Part shown: positions 17,378 to 26,229 of the stretch, piece by piece
Position numbering within the stretch: the stretch's first letter is position 1
How the letters are laid out: the number at the start of each line of letters is the position of its first letter
Origin: Chitinophagaceae bacterium
GTDB taxonomy: Bacteria; Bacteroidota; Bacteroidia; Chitinophagales; Chitinophagaceae
Assembly: GCA_016706055.1 (NCBI GenBank)
Contig: JADJKL010000004.1
Span: forward strand, 351,428-415,427
Direction: 5' to 3'
DNA length: 64,000 nucleotides
Notes under the pieces: generated by a model
The model's database searches: none
What the model was told of the DNA's origin: nothing
What the model saw: only the letters and a program-made list of their open reading frames with translations
Translations under genes and position numbers: made by a program

Positions 17378-18133
17378 ATGCAAAGAGAACATAAGCTTCC
17401 GCTCATTACAATTTGGTTTTGGCTAATGAAAATCATTGCCACTACCTTAGGAGAAACGTTGGGAGATCATATTTCAATGACATTGAATCTAGGTTATCTT
17501 GTCAGCCTTATTATAACTTTTGCCTTCTTCCTTATTGTATTGTTTAATCAATTAGTTGCTAGAAAATATGTTCCTATTTTCTTCTGGCTTGTTATTATAG
17601 CTACCACTACAGTCGGTACCGAAATTTCCGATTTCATTGACAGAAGCCTTCACCTTGGTTATGCATGGGGTTCTCTTTTACTTTTTTCATTATTGATCAT
17701 AACGCTGTGGTTATGGGTTAAAAAATATAAAAACCTTAGCCTTGAAAGTATAACAGGTGGAACAAAAGAAATTTATTTCTGGATGGCTGTGCTTTTTTCG
17801 AATAGTCTCGGCACCGCATTTGGCGATTATTTAAGTGATAACCTTGGCTTGTCTTATCTAATCGGAGCTTTGATAACAGCTGCTGTTATCCTGCTTGTTG
17901 TTCTCTTACATTACTTTACGAAAATCAATCATATCATTCTTTTCTGGATTGCTTTTATTTTTACTAGGCCTTTTGGTGCTACTTTTGGTGACTTTTTAAC
18001 GAAGCCAGTTGCAAAAGGGGGATTAGATTTAGGAACGTTAACTGCTACATTGGTTTCTTTATTGTTGATGGGCTTACTTATTGTTCAATCACATCGTACA
18101 CTTAAACAAAGCTTACAGAACAAATCAACATAA
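17378..18133 (+). CDS. Membrane protein with fourfold internal repeat (COG4705-like)
   Basis: 251 residues, almost entirely membrane-embedded, with four repeats of ~60 residues each starting FW. These are FWLMKIIATTLGETLGD (from ~14), FWLVIIATTTVGTEISD (~69), FWMAVLFSNSLGTAFGD (~132) and FWIAFIFTRPFGATFGD (~190). Each unit appears to have two membrane segments and an acidic residue at a fixed place (GE/TE..GD/SD), suggesting a polar or metal-binding site inside the membrane. The pattern matches what I recall of the uncharacterised COG4705 family. It follows the second PAP2 gene by 28 bases. Function unknown, transport is only a guess. Confidence 0.75.
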   Translation: MQREHKLPLITIWFWLMKIIATTLGETLGDHISMTLNLGYLVSLIITFAFFLIVLFNQLVARKYVPIFFWLVIIATTTVGTEISDFIDRSLHLGYAWGSLLLFSLLIITLWLWVKKYKNLSLESITGGTKEIYFWMAVLFSNSLGTAFGDYLSDNLGLSYLIGALITAAVILLVVLLHYFTKINHIILFWIAFIFTRPFGATFGDFLTKPVAKGGLDLGTLTATLVSLLLMGLLIVQSHRTLKQSLQNKST

Positions 18134-18159
18134 TTTCAGACGAACCGTTTTTCTTTTAA

Positions 18160-18357
18160 ATTTCGGTTATATTGTTTTTTTCAGGCAAGACAGTTGCACA
18201 GAATAGTAAATTAACTCTCTCCGGAAGGGTAATTGAAAGACAACGCAAAAGGTCAATCCCATTTGCCATCGTTGTAGCATTAAAAAATAATGACAGCAGC
18301 TTTGTATCAGGCATAATTCCCAATGAGTTGATTGATATTTGGGCTTTGTTGCTATAA
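18160..18357 (+). pseudogene. N-terminal fragment of a TonB-dependent receptor
   Basis: The open stretch encodes a signal-peptide-like start (ILFFSGKTVAQN) and the beginning of a CarboxypepD_reg-like domain (LTLSGRVIE, IPFAIVVALKNNDSSFVSG). It runs parallel to the first ~70 residues of the intact receptor at 20461 (VTVSGLVK, AFVNIVLKIEKDSTFVTG). It then stops, and nothing further of a receptor is present before the regulator gene at 18450. I read it as the stump left when a receptor gene, originally associated with a first regulator/kinase module, was deleted. No start codon of its own is convincing. Confidence 0.6.
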
Positions 18358-18437
18358 TTAAACGGCATTTGAGGTATTGCCGCCTAGATAAAGAGTAGTT
18401 GGCTATTAAATTCAATCTTTCTTCAAGATTGACATGG

Positions 18438-18445
18438 TAAATTTG
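18438..18445 (+). promoter_or_regulatory. -7 box TAAATTTG four bases before ATG
   Basis: Same arrangement as at 12964: TAAATTTG, four bases (ctta), then the ATG of the second response regulator. No -33 TTG is seen at 19-21 bases upstream. It predicts a leaderless or nearly leaderless transcript. Confidence 0.5.
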
Positions 18446-18449
18446 CTTA

Positions 18450-19127
18450 ATGAAATTGTTGCTTATAGAAGATGAGAAAGAACTTGCATTAAGTATACAA
18501 AAATACTTAACGGATAAAGACTTTGTTTGCGAATGGGTTAACAATAAAAGCGATGCTATTGACAAAATTTCCATTTACGACTATGATTGTGTTTTACTCG
18601 ACCTCATGTTGCCGGACGGCAATGGGTTTGAAATCTTGAAAGAAATGAAGGGTCAAAACAAAACCGATGGCATTATTATCATTTCTGCAAAAGAAAACTT
18701 GGAAACAAGGTTGGAAGGATTCAAAATTGGTGCAGACGATTATCTGACAAAACCATTTCATTTGTCAGAATTGCTTGTTAGAATTCAGGCACTAATCAGA
18801 AGGAAAAAGTTTAATGGAAATAATATAGTTGTCTTTAGTGAAATCAAAATTGATATTCTTTCAAAAAACGTAAAGGTCAATAACAAAACAATTGATATTA
18901 CTAAGAAAGAAATTGATTTGCTGCTTTATTTAATCGGAAACGAGAACCGGGTATTATCTAAAGCTGCGATTGCTGAACATTTATCAGGCGACATGGCAGA
19001 TATGTTAGACAATCATGATTTTGTGTATGCACATGTAAAAAATCTAAAAAAGAAATTGAGCGATGCAGGGGGTGGGGATTACATTAAATCAGTTTACGGG
19101 TTAGGCTATAAATGGAAAAATGCCTAA
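18450..19127 (+). CDS. OmpR/PhoB-family response regulator (copy 2)
   Basis: 225 residues, paralogous along its length to the regulator at 12976. The receiver has EDE near the start, phospho-acceptor Asp in VLLDLMLPDGNG and Lys in YLTKPF. The winged helix ends VYGLGYKWKNA. It overlaps the start of the next kinase gene by eight bases, showing translational coupling. The pair stands directly upstream of the TonB-dependent receptor at 20461, a likely target. Confidence 0.93.
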   Translation: MKLLLIEDEKELALSIQKYLTDKDFVCEWVNNKSDAIDKISIYDYDCVLLDLMLPDGNGFEILKEMKGQNKTDGIIIISAKENLETRLEGFKIGADDYLTKPFHLSELLVRIQALIRRKKFNGNNIVVFSEIKIDILSKNVKVNNKTIDITKKEIDLLLYLIGNENRVLSKAAIAEHLSGDMADMLDNHDFVYAHVKNLKKKLSDAGGGDYIKSVYGLGYKWKNA

Positions 19128-20384
19128 AAAGCTTCTACATAAAACATTAAGGGTATACTTATTTTACTCGCTGCTGATTTTAGTGTTTGCAGCACCTATT
19201 TTTTATTATGCTACCAAAAAGCTATACCTGCAGGAAGCAGACGAGACATTATTGCTACACAAGAAAGAATTTATTGAGTATGCTGCACCTGCAATGAATG
19301 AAACAGATATTGCCGATTGGAACAAAATAAATCGGAATACAAAAATTTACCCTACCAGTAATTTACTTAATGATACTATTTATAATACAACCTATTACGA
19401 CACCCTTGATGCAGAATTAGAGCCTTATCGAGAACTAAAAGCCCCTGTTTCTATACAAGGTAAGGCATATACATACACCGGCAGAATCAATTTGGTAGAA
19501 AATGAAGATATAGTAAAAAGTATAGGGTTTTTATTCCTTGCCATCATTTCAATCTTACTCATTGGTTTATTCTTCATCACAAAATCATTGTCGCTCTCTC
19601 TTTGGAAGCCATTCTATATAACCCTTCAACAAATTGAGGGTTTTGAAATTGACAAGACCAAAAAGCCAGAGTTTTCCAAAACAGAAATAGAAGAGTTTAA
19701 TCGCTTAAATACCAGTATTGAAAGGCTGATAGAAAAAAATATAACTATTTTCAAAACGCAAAAAGAGTTCATTGAAAATGCAGCCCATGAATTGCAGACT
19801 CCATTGGCAGTTTTCAAGCTAAAATTGATACGCTGATACAAAGACCTGATGTTACCCAAGAGCAGTCAGAAATTTTAGATTCATTAAATGAGAATGTTTC
19901 CCGTTTAAACCGATTAAATAAAAACCTGTTGCTGCTGTCTAAAATTGAGCATGATATTTACGGCGACAAACAGACTGTTTCATTAAACAACTGTATCCAA
20001 AAAAATCTTGAATTTTTTACAGAACAGGCAAAAGCAAAGCACTTGACTATTAAGATAGATTCAGCGGAAGATTTTGAAATAAAATCAAACCCCGTATTAG
20101 CAGATATACTCATTAGCAACCTGTTTTTGAACTCAATAAAACATAATCTTCCCGGCGGGCAAATCATCATTTCTATAAATAAAAATAGCCTTACATTTTC
20201 TAATAATGGGCAAACGAATCCTTTAAATAAGGAGTTTATATTTAACCGGTTTTCTAAAACAAACCCTTCTGAAGATGGTACCGGCTTAGGTCTATCCATT
20301 ATAAAAAAAATTGCCGATATCAATAACTGGAAAGTTTCATATAGCTATGTAAACAACTTACATTCATTTAATATCTTATTTTAG
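19120..20384 (+). CDS. Sensor histidine kinase (copy 2), frameshifted
   Basis: Two frames join into one kinase of about 421 residues, parallel to 13653-14924. TM1 is YLFYSLLILVFAAPIFYY, a periplasmic segment of ~110 residues follows, and TM2 is FLFLAIISILLIGLFFI. The phospho-acceptor His is in NAAHELQTPLAVF. After the break come the N-box-like NLFLNSIKHN and TGLGLSIIKK. Continuity is restored by one extra A in the AAAA run at 19821-19824 (FKLK then IDTLIQRP), so a homopolymer undercall is likely. Cognate regulator is the overlapping upstream gene. Confidence 0.88.
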
Positions 20385-20460
20385 AATTCAAATTTTATTC
20401 TAAATGATGTTGCAGCTTTGCTCAATTATCTTTTAATATATTAAATAAGAAAGTCGAGAA

Positions 20461-22875
20461 ATGATTAAAACGAAAATATTTTTAGTGCTAGTAGTGGCAC
20501 TTTTTGCAACAGTATCTTATGCTCAGGTTTCAGGTGTTACCGTATCCGGTTTAGTTAAGAGTAAGACTGACAAAGCTGCTCAGGCTTTTGTAAACATTGT
20601 ATTGAAAATAGAAAAGGACAGTACTTTTGTTACTGGAACAGTAAGCAATGAGGAAGGAAGGTTTACATTAACTAATATAAAACCGGGCAATTATATCTTG
20701 CAGCTTTCATATACTGGTTTTGAACTAAAATTACAACCGGTTTTAGTTGGTTCACTAAGTTCCTTCCTTGATATTGGAACAATCGAATTACAAATAGAAG
20801 CTAAACAACTAGATGCAGTAGTTGTTAGTGCAACCGTAGCTGAGCTGAGTAATAAGATGGATAAGAAAACCTTTTCCGTTTCCGATAACATCAGTCAAAG
20901 CGGTGGCTCTGTTTTGCAGGTATTAAAAAATCTTCCTGGTGTTACTACAAGTCAGGATGGTAAAGTAGAATTAAGAGGCAGTGATAAAGTTGCAATACTA
21001 ATAGATGGAAAACAGACTGCTCTTACAGGATTTGGTGGTCAAACGGGATTGGATAATATTCCGGCATCTGCGATAGAAAGAATTGAGATTATCAATAACC
21101 CTTCTGCAAAGTATGATGCCAACGGTAATGCCGGTATTATCAATATTATTTACAAAAAAAATAAGCAACAGGGATTTAACGGAAAAATTGGATTGACAAC
21201 TGGACTTGGAGCCTTATGGCAGAAGAAAGAAAATCTTCCAACTATTCGTCCGCAATATCAACGTACACCAAAAATAAACCCATCACTTTCATTGAATTAT
21301 AGAAAGAATAAAGTGAATGCATTTTTACAAGCTGACTGGCTTTATACTGAAACGCTTAACAAAAATGAATTTTCGACCAGAACATTTGATGATGGCACTG
21401 TTGTCAATCAACAATTAAAAAGAAACCGCAACACTCATTTTTTAACTACGAAGGCTGGTATTGACTGGAATATGGATAATCAGAATATGCTTACCATTTC
21501 TGCCTTGTACGGATTGGAAAAAATTATTGACCGTGGTGATGAACCTTTTTTTAATAAAGATTATACAACCCGAAATCGTCTTTGGCAATTTCTGGAAGAT
21601 GAATTGAAAACAACCATTGTTGCCTCTGCAGCTTACCAACATAAATTTAAACAACCAGGTCATGTATTGAATGCGGGTTTCAATTATACTTTTCACCGGG
21701 AAGATGAGAAATATAATTTCATAAACAATATGCCAACGTACATTGGTTTAGATTCCTTCAAATTATTATCTGACGAACATGTGGCTGATGTAAATCTTGA
21801 TTATGTAAAGCCTTTGAAACATGGAAGAATTGAAGGTGGATTTAAATTCCGCTATAGGAATATTCCAACCAATATGCAATTTAAACCAGGTATCAATTCT
21901 CCATTGGATACTGGAGCAGGTGGAGAAGCAACTTATTCAGAAATAATCCCTGCTATTTACAGCAATTATGTTTATGAGAGTAAGAAGATAGAAGCGGAGA
22001 TTGGTTTACGAGTTGAGTATGTTGATTTGCAATACAAGGTAAATCCTGATCACAATACATATGAAAGTGATGGCTATAATTATACGCAGCCTTTTCCTAC
22101 AGTACGCCTTGCGTATAAGATAAATGACAATAATAAGATCTCTCTTTTTTATAATCGTAGGGTTGACAGACCTAATGAAGTGGATATTCGCATTTTTCCA
22201 AAGTATGATGATGCAGAAATTATCAAAGTGGGTAATCCCGGATTACGGCCACAGTTTACGAATAGCATAGAGTTAGGTTATAAAACCAATCTGTCAAAGG
22301 GTTATTATTATGCGGCGATATATCACCGTAGTACAAACGGAACTATTACCCGTATTGCAACACAAGCTCCGCCAAGTACATTGATCTATACTGTTTTTCA
22401 GAATGCAGGACATAGCAGCAATACTGGAATAGAGATGGTATTTCAGCAGAACTTTTCAAAAACATTCTCTTTTAATTCCAATGCAAATATTTACAGAAAT
22501 ATAATCAATGCATTTACGGTTGAAAACAAATATCCTGTTCCGTCCACTTTTACGGCAGGTAAAGAAGGTATCACATCTGGCAATGTGAAACTCAATGGTA
22601 TTTTTCATTTACCAAAGAAAACGGATATACAGCTTACTGCTATTTATTTAGCACCGGATATTATTCCGCAAGCAAGAATTGACACTCGTTTTTCTGTTGA
22701 TATGGGAATCAAAAAGCAGATACAGAAAGATAAAGGAGAGTTGTTCTTTAATGCAAGTGATATATTCAATACACTACGCATCAAGAAAGTATTAACAGGC
22801 AATGGATTTACACTGGCAAGTACTGATTATTATGAAACGCAGGTTATTAGGCTGGGGTATAGCTATAAGTTCTAA
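20461..22875 (+). CDS. TonB-dependent outer-membrane receptor (OMP_b-brl_3 type)
   Basis: 804 residues. A signal peptide (KIFLVLVVALFATVSYA) is followed by a CarboxypepD_reg-like domain at ~27-110 (GVTVSGLVKSK, EGRFTLTNIKPGNY). The plug domain is at ~115-235 (GGSVLQVLKNLPGV, LRGSDKVAILIDGKQ, IERIEIINNPSAKYDANG). A long beta barrel ends in the aromatic residue Phe (LGYSYKF). Proteins of this type import or bind large substrates with TonB/ExbBD energy, and many are regulated by adjacent two-component systems. It follows the second regulator/kinase pair by 76 bases. Ligand unknown. A truncated relative lies at 18160. Confidence 0.9.
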   Translation: MIKTKIFLVLVVALFATVSYAQVSGVTVSGLVKSKTDKAAQAFVNIVLKIEKDSTFVTGTVSNEEGRFTLTNIKPGNYILQLSYTGFELKLQPVLVGSLSSFLDIGTIELQIEAKQLDAVVVSATVAELSNKMDKKTFSVSDNISQSGGSVLQVLKNLPGVTTSQDGKVELRGSDKVAILIDGKQTALTGFGGQTGLDNIPASAIERIEIINNPSAKYDANGNAGIINIIYKKNKQQGFNGKIGLTTGLGALWQKKENLPTIRPQYQRTPKINPSLSLNYRKNKVNAFLQADWLYTETLNKNEFSTRTFDDGTVVNQQLKRNRNTHFLTTKAGIDWNMDNQNMLTISALYGLEKIIDRGDEPFFNKDYTTRNRLWQFLEDELKTTIVASAAYQHKFKQPGHVLNAGFNYTFHREDEKYNFINNMPTYIGLDSFKLLSDEHVADVNLDYVKPLKHGRIEGGFKFRYRNIPTNMQFKPGINSPLDTGAGGEATYSEIIPAIYSNYVYESKKIEAEIGLRVEYVDLQYKVNPDHNTYESDGYNYTQPFPTVRLAYKINDNNKISLFYNRRVDRPNEVDIRIFPKYDDAEIIKVGNPGLRPQFTNSIELGYKTNLSKGYYYAAIYHRSTNGTITRIATQAPPSTLIYTVFQNAGHSSNTGIEMVFQQNFSKTFSFNSNANIYRNIINAFTVENKYPVPSTFTAGKEGITSGNVKLNGIFHLPKKTDIQLTAIYLAPDIIPQARIDTRFSVDMGIKKQIQKDKGELFFNASDIFNTLRIKKVLTGNGFTLASTDYYETQVIRLGYSYKF

Positions 22876-23504
22876 TCGGGAAGCACTCTTACTTTTATAT
22901 TTTTAAAATAGACTTTGCTTTTTGGGTCATGGCCTTGTAAAGCAAATGTACCTTCGGAAAGAATTCTACCTTTCATTCCATCGGGCCGCTCTGCATTATC
23001 TGGTTCGGTATAATCAACTACAGTTTTTCCGTTTATTTTTATAATGATATGCTTGTCTTTTACTTTAATGTATTCAGTAAACCACTCATTGTCCTTTGCA
23101 TATGTTTCTTTTACATCTTCTATAGCATATAAACTTCCGGTACGCCGCCAATCGGTGTGAGAGTTATTCACTTGTGCTTCATAGCCTTTTTGCGGCCATG
23201 AGCTTTGTTGAAATTCAGTATGAAAATAAATGCCTGAGTTAGAACCGGGCAATGTTTTTACTTCTGCACTGAATTCAAAGTTTTTAAAAGAATGATTTTT
23301 TACTGGCCCGTCATAGAACAAATGAGCAACGTTTCCATTGACTGCTATTGCTCCATCTTCAATTGAAAAAGTATTTGCATTCTCGCCAACTTTCCAGCCG
23401 TCCAATGATTTACCATCGAATAAAGAGACCCATTTAGTTTTATGGTCTGCAGTAAGTGAAGTGAGAAATATAAATGCTGTTATTAGTGCTATCCATTTTT
23501 TCAT
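22872..23504 (-). CDS. DUF1080 (3-keto-disaccharide hydrolase-like) secreted protein
   Basis: 210 residues with a signal peptide (MKKWIALITAFIFLTSLTA). It has the DUF1080 concanavalin-like pattern: WVSLFDGKSLDGWKVGE, IEDGAIAV, FEFSAEVKTLPGSNSGIYFHTE, YEAQVNNSH and VYFKNIKVRVL. The family is associated with sugar metabolism. Some members hydrolyse 3-keto-glycosides, and others may only bind carbohydrate. It overlaps the convergent receptor gene by four bases. Substrate not deducible. Confidence 0.85.
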   Translation of the reverse strand: MKKWIALITAFIFLTSLTADHKTKWVSLFDGKSLDGWKVGENANTFSIEDGAIAVNGNVAHLFYDGPVKNHSFKNFEFSAEVKTLPGSNSGIYFHTEFQQSSWPQKGYEAQVNNSHTDWRRTGSLYAIEDVKETYAKDNEWFTEYIKVKDKHIIIKINGKTVVDYTEPDNAERPDGMKGRILSEGTFALQGHDPKSKVYFKNIKVRVLPD

Positions 23505-23521
23505 ATGCTAATATTTTTACG

Positions 23522-24160
23522 TCATTTAATCTCTTCCTTTGGTCTCTTCTCTTTTATGATGGGAGTATTATCTTTCCATCGCCATAAATGTACCCAAGCA
23601 TAAGTGCGGTATCGGCTCCATTTTTTGAAAGCCTGCGCATATCTTCCCTTAATTGTTTTTTTATCGCTATTATCTAATTTGTATAAACTGATCATAGCAT
23701 TCTGAATACCGAGATCATCCACTGCAAATACATCTTCTCTGCCGAGAGCAAACATCAGCAGCATTTCAATCGTCCATCTGCCTACTCCTTTGATGACGAT
23801 GAGGTAATCAATCACTTCTTCGTTACTCATCTTGTTCAGCTTCTTTGCATCCATGCCGAATTCTATTTCGAACCGGGCAACATTTTGTACATAGCCTACT
23901 TTAGCATTGCTGAGACCGATACCTCTTAGTTTTTCAAAAGGTGTATCGAGTATTTGTTGTGGAGTTGGTTCCTTGCCATTGTATAGAGCAATAAAACGTT
24001 TGTAAATAACATCAGCTACTTTGGTAGATAATTGCTGACTCATGATGGAAGCACAGAGATAGGTGCAAATATTCTTCCGCTTTTTTAATTGATGCGGCTG
24101 TGATGCATCAATACGTTTTTTAAACTTTTTGTCTTTGGATAAGTGAAGGATGTATCCCAT
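23522..24160 (-). CDS. DNA-3-methyladenine glycosylase II (AlkA-like)
   Basis: 212 residues, HhH-GPD superfamily. The helix-hairpin-helix is VIKGVGRWTIEMLLMF, and the catalytic Asp lies in VFAVDDLGIQ. SIMSQQLSTKVADVIYKRF matches the family's N-terminal helices. No iron-sulphur Cys cluster follows, which separates it from Nth/MutY. Known role: removal of alkylated purines from DNA, starting base-excision repair. The protein ends Arg/Lys-rich. Minus-strand neighbours are close, so it may share a transcript with the upstream membrane-protein and cysS genes. Confidence 0.9.
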   Translation of the reverse strand: MGYILHLSKDKKFKKRIDASQPHQLKKRKNICTYLCASIMSQQLSTKVADVIYKRFIALYNGKEPTPQQILDTPFEKLRGIGLSNAKVGYVQNVARFEIEFGMDAKKLNKMSNEEVIDYLIVIKGVGRWTIEMLLMFALGREDVFAVDDLGIQNAMISLYKLDNSDKKTIKGRYAQAFKKWSRYRTYAWVHLWRWKDNTPIIKEKRPKEEIK

Positions 24161-24169
24161 TTTTGATTA

Positions 24170-24580
24170 CTATAACGCATTAGCGAAAAAAAGAATGAAT
24201 AAGAATGGTAGCCCCAAAATAAGTATCAACAATAAAAAGGATACTAGCTTGTCAAACCAATTAATATGTGGGTTACTTGTAAACATTGTATCATCAATTT
24301 CATCTGAATTTCTTAAAAACAAATAAAAGTCTCTATTATATTTTTTTATACTTATTGTTTTCAATATGCGATCAAACAGATTGTAAATAAATGGGGAAAA
24401 TAAAAAGTAGCAGCCATTATGAGAAAATCTTTCTTTTTCAATTAAGTATCCAAATATGCCGATTAAAAATAAGGTAGTAGTTATCGCCCATCTTAATTTA
24501 TCAGAACACCAGCTTTTCTTCCTCGTATAAAGCAGAAATATTGGGACGCCAATACTTATACATATGAAAATAAAAGCCAT
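24170..24580 (-). CDS. Hypothetical membrane protein
   Basis: 136 residues with hydrophobic segments at ~2-18 (FIFICISIGVPIFLLYT), ~30-46, a weaker one near 57-70 and ~110-132 (LVSFLLLILILGLPFLFIL). A polar central part (SNPHINWFDK) lies between. I do not recognise a family. It sits 11 bases downstream of cysS and 9 bases before the glycosylase gene, in a likely minus-strand operon. Confidence 0.6.
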   Translation of the reverse strand: MAFIFICISIGVPIFLLYTRKKSWCSDKLRWAITTTLFLIGIFGYLIEKERFSHNGCYFLFSPFIYNLFDRILKTISIKKYNRDFYLFLRNSDEIDDTMFTSNPHINWFDKLVSFLLLILILGLPFLFILFFANAL

Positions 24581-24591
24581 ATTTTATGCGT

Positions 24592-26085
24592 TTACTCAAT
24601 ACTCCAGCTCATGTCTCCACTTTTCTCATCTTTCAGAGTAATACCCAATTCTGTTAACTGGTTTCTAATTTTATCAGATGTAGCAAAGTCTTTTTTAGTC
24701 TTCGCTTCTTTACGAATATCTATCAGCAATTGCATTACACCTTGTAATTTAGTGCTGTCTGCTTCGCTAAAACTGCTAAGGCCTAAAATATCTTCGAGCC
24801 AGATTTTGAAGCTGTTTTGCAACAATTCAAATGTTTTTTTTGAAATGGCAGATACAGGAATCGTTTTATCTTTCATGGAATTGATAGTGGGAACTATCTC
24901 AAACATATTCGCCATTACTTTGGCGGTGCTGAAATCATCATTCATAAACTCATCAAATTCGCCTATAAGTTTTACAATTTTAGCATCAAGTTCTTTATCC
25001 AGCGTTCCTTCTTTGGACTCATAACTCATAACTCGTAACTTTTCATATCCGTCCCACAAACGTTTCAAGCCTTTCTCTGCTGCTACTAATGCATCATTAC
25101 TAAAGTCCAATGTGCTTCTGTAATGTGTTTGCAGTATGAAGAAACGAATCGTCATCGGGTGAAAAGCTTTTTCTAACAATGGATGATCGCCGCTAAAGAG
25201 TTCTGTAAGTTTAATCACATTGTTATAGCTCTTACCCATCTTTCGTCCGTTAATCGTAATCATATTATTATGAATCCAATAACGAACCGGTGCTGTATGA
25301 TTGCAGATTGTACTTTGTGCTATTTCACTTTCATGATGCGGAAACAATAAGTCCATACCGCCACCATGAATATCAAATTCAGCTCCTAAATATTTTGTTG
25401 CCATCGCTGAGCATTCAATATGCCAGCCGGGAAAACCAACTCCCCATGGGCTTTGCCACCGCATAATATGTTCAGGTGCTGCATTTTTCCATAGAGCAAA
25501 ATCAGCTCTGTCTTTTTTTTCTTCCTGTCCTTCCAGTTCTCTTGTGGTTTCTAATAGATCATCAATTACTCTTCCGCTTAGTTTACCATAATCATGATTG
25601 GACGCATATTTTTTTACATCAAAATATACTGAGCCGTTTACTTCATAGGCATAACCAGCATCAATGATTTGTTTTATCATTTCTATCTGCTCTACAATAT
25701 GTCCGGTTGCTGTAGGTTCTATCGATGGTGGAATAGTATTAAACTCATTCATTGCCCAATGAAAAAGGTTAGTGTATTTCTGCACCAATTCCATAGGTTC
25801 TAGTTTTTCCAAAATCGCCTTCTTCGAAATTTTATCTTCCGCTTCTCTTCCTTCTTCTTCAAAATGTCCCGCATCGGTAATGTTTCTTACATAGCGAACC
25901 TTATAGCCCAAATGCTTTAGGTAGCGATGCACCACATCGAAAGTAATATATGGTCTTGCATGACCAAGATGACTTTCGCCACTAACGGTTGGTCCGCACA
26001 CATACATACCCACATGGCCGGGAGTAATGGATTTAAAAACTTCTTTTTGTCTGCTGTAGGAATTGTATACTTTAAGTTGACTCAT
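24592..26085 (-). CDS. cysS: Cysteinyl-tRNA synthetase
   Basis: 497 residues, class I aminoacyl-tRNA synthetase charging tRNA-Cys. The zinc-site Cys is in MYVCGPTV (Cys30), and the HIGH motif appears as HLGH (39-42). HIECSAMA and HHESEIAQ supply further Zn ligands, and the KMSKS loop is GRKMGKSYNN. The C-terminal part is the expected helical anticodon-binding domain (EAKTKKDFATSDKIRNQL). Length is close to the family norm. The gene is intact, unlike many others here. Confidence 0.97.
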   Translation of the reverse strand: MSQLKVYNSYSRQKEVFKSITPGHVGMYVCGPTVSGESHLGHARPYITFDVVHRYLKHLGYKVRYVRNITDAGHFEEEGREAEDKISKKAILEKLEPMELVQKYTNLFHWAMNEFNTIPPSIEPTATGHIVEQIEMIKQIIDAGYAYEVNGSVYFDVKKYASNHDYGKLSGRVIDDLLETTRELEGQEEKKDRADFALWKNAAPEHIMRWQSPWGVGFPGWHIECSAMATKYLGAEFDIHGGGMDLLFPHHESEIAQSTICNHTAPVRYWIHNNMITINGRKMGKSYNNVIKLTELFSGDHPLLEKAFHPMTIRFFILQTHYRSTLDFSNDALVAAEKGLKRLWDGYEKLRVMSYESKEGTLDKELDAKIVKLIGEFDEFMNDDFSTAKVMANMFEIVPTINSMKDKTIPVSAISKKTFELLQNSFKIWLEDILGLSSFSEADSTKLQGVMQLLIDIRKEAKTKKDFATSDKIRNQLTELGITLKDEKSGDMSWSIE

Positions 26086-26140
26086 AAAGCTATTCGATGA
26101 TTGGAATAATAAATAAATTGAGGAAAAGGAAACGGCACGG

Positions 26141-26148
26141 CAAAAGTA
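26141..26148 (-). promoter_or_regulatory. -7 box TACTTTTG upstream of cysS
   Basis: TACTTTTG on the minus strand matches TAnnTTTG, 55 bases before the cysS ATG. It overlaps a 7-bp inverted repeat AGTAGCA/TGCTACT (26145-26151/26156-26162). TTGTTG lies further upstream, with slightly long spacing. Confidence 0.45.
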
Positions 26149-26229
26149 GCAATTATGCTACTAAACGAGGACAACAACAGGTATGGGGATGAAATGATTT
26201 CATTGTTATTCAAATATACAGATTTCAGC

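Noticed and set aside
17378..18133. The fourfold-repeat membrane protein as a known transporter family
   Set aside because: Repeat pattern and topology do not match a transporter family I can name, so it stays uncharacterised.
24611..25024. Plus-strand 137-codon open frame inside cysS
   Set aside because: Antisense shadow of a strongly conserved synthetase gene.
26145..26162. T-box or riboswitch upstream of cysS
   Set aside because: Only a 7-bp inverted repeat overlapping the -7 box is seen. No specifier loop or antiterminator structure.
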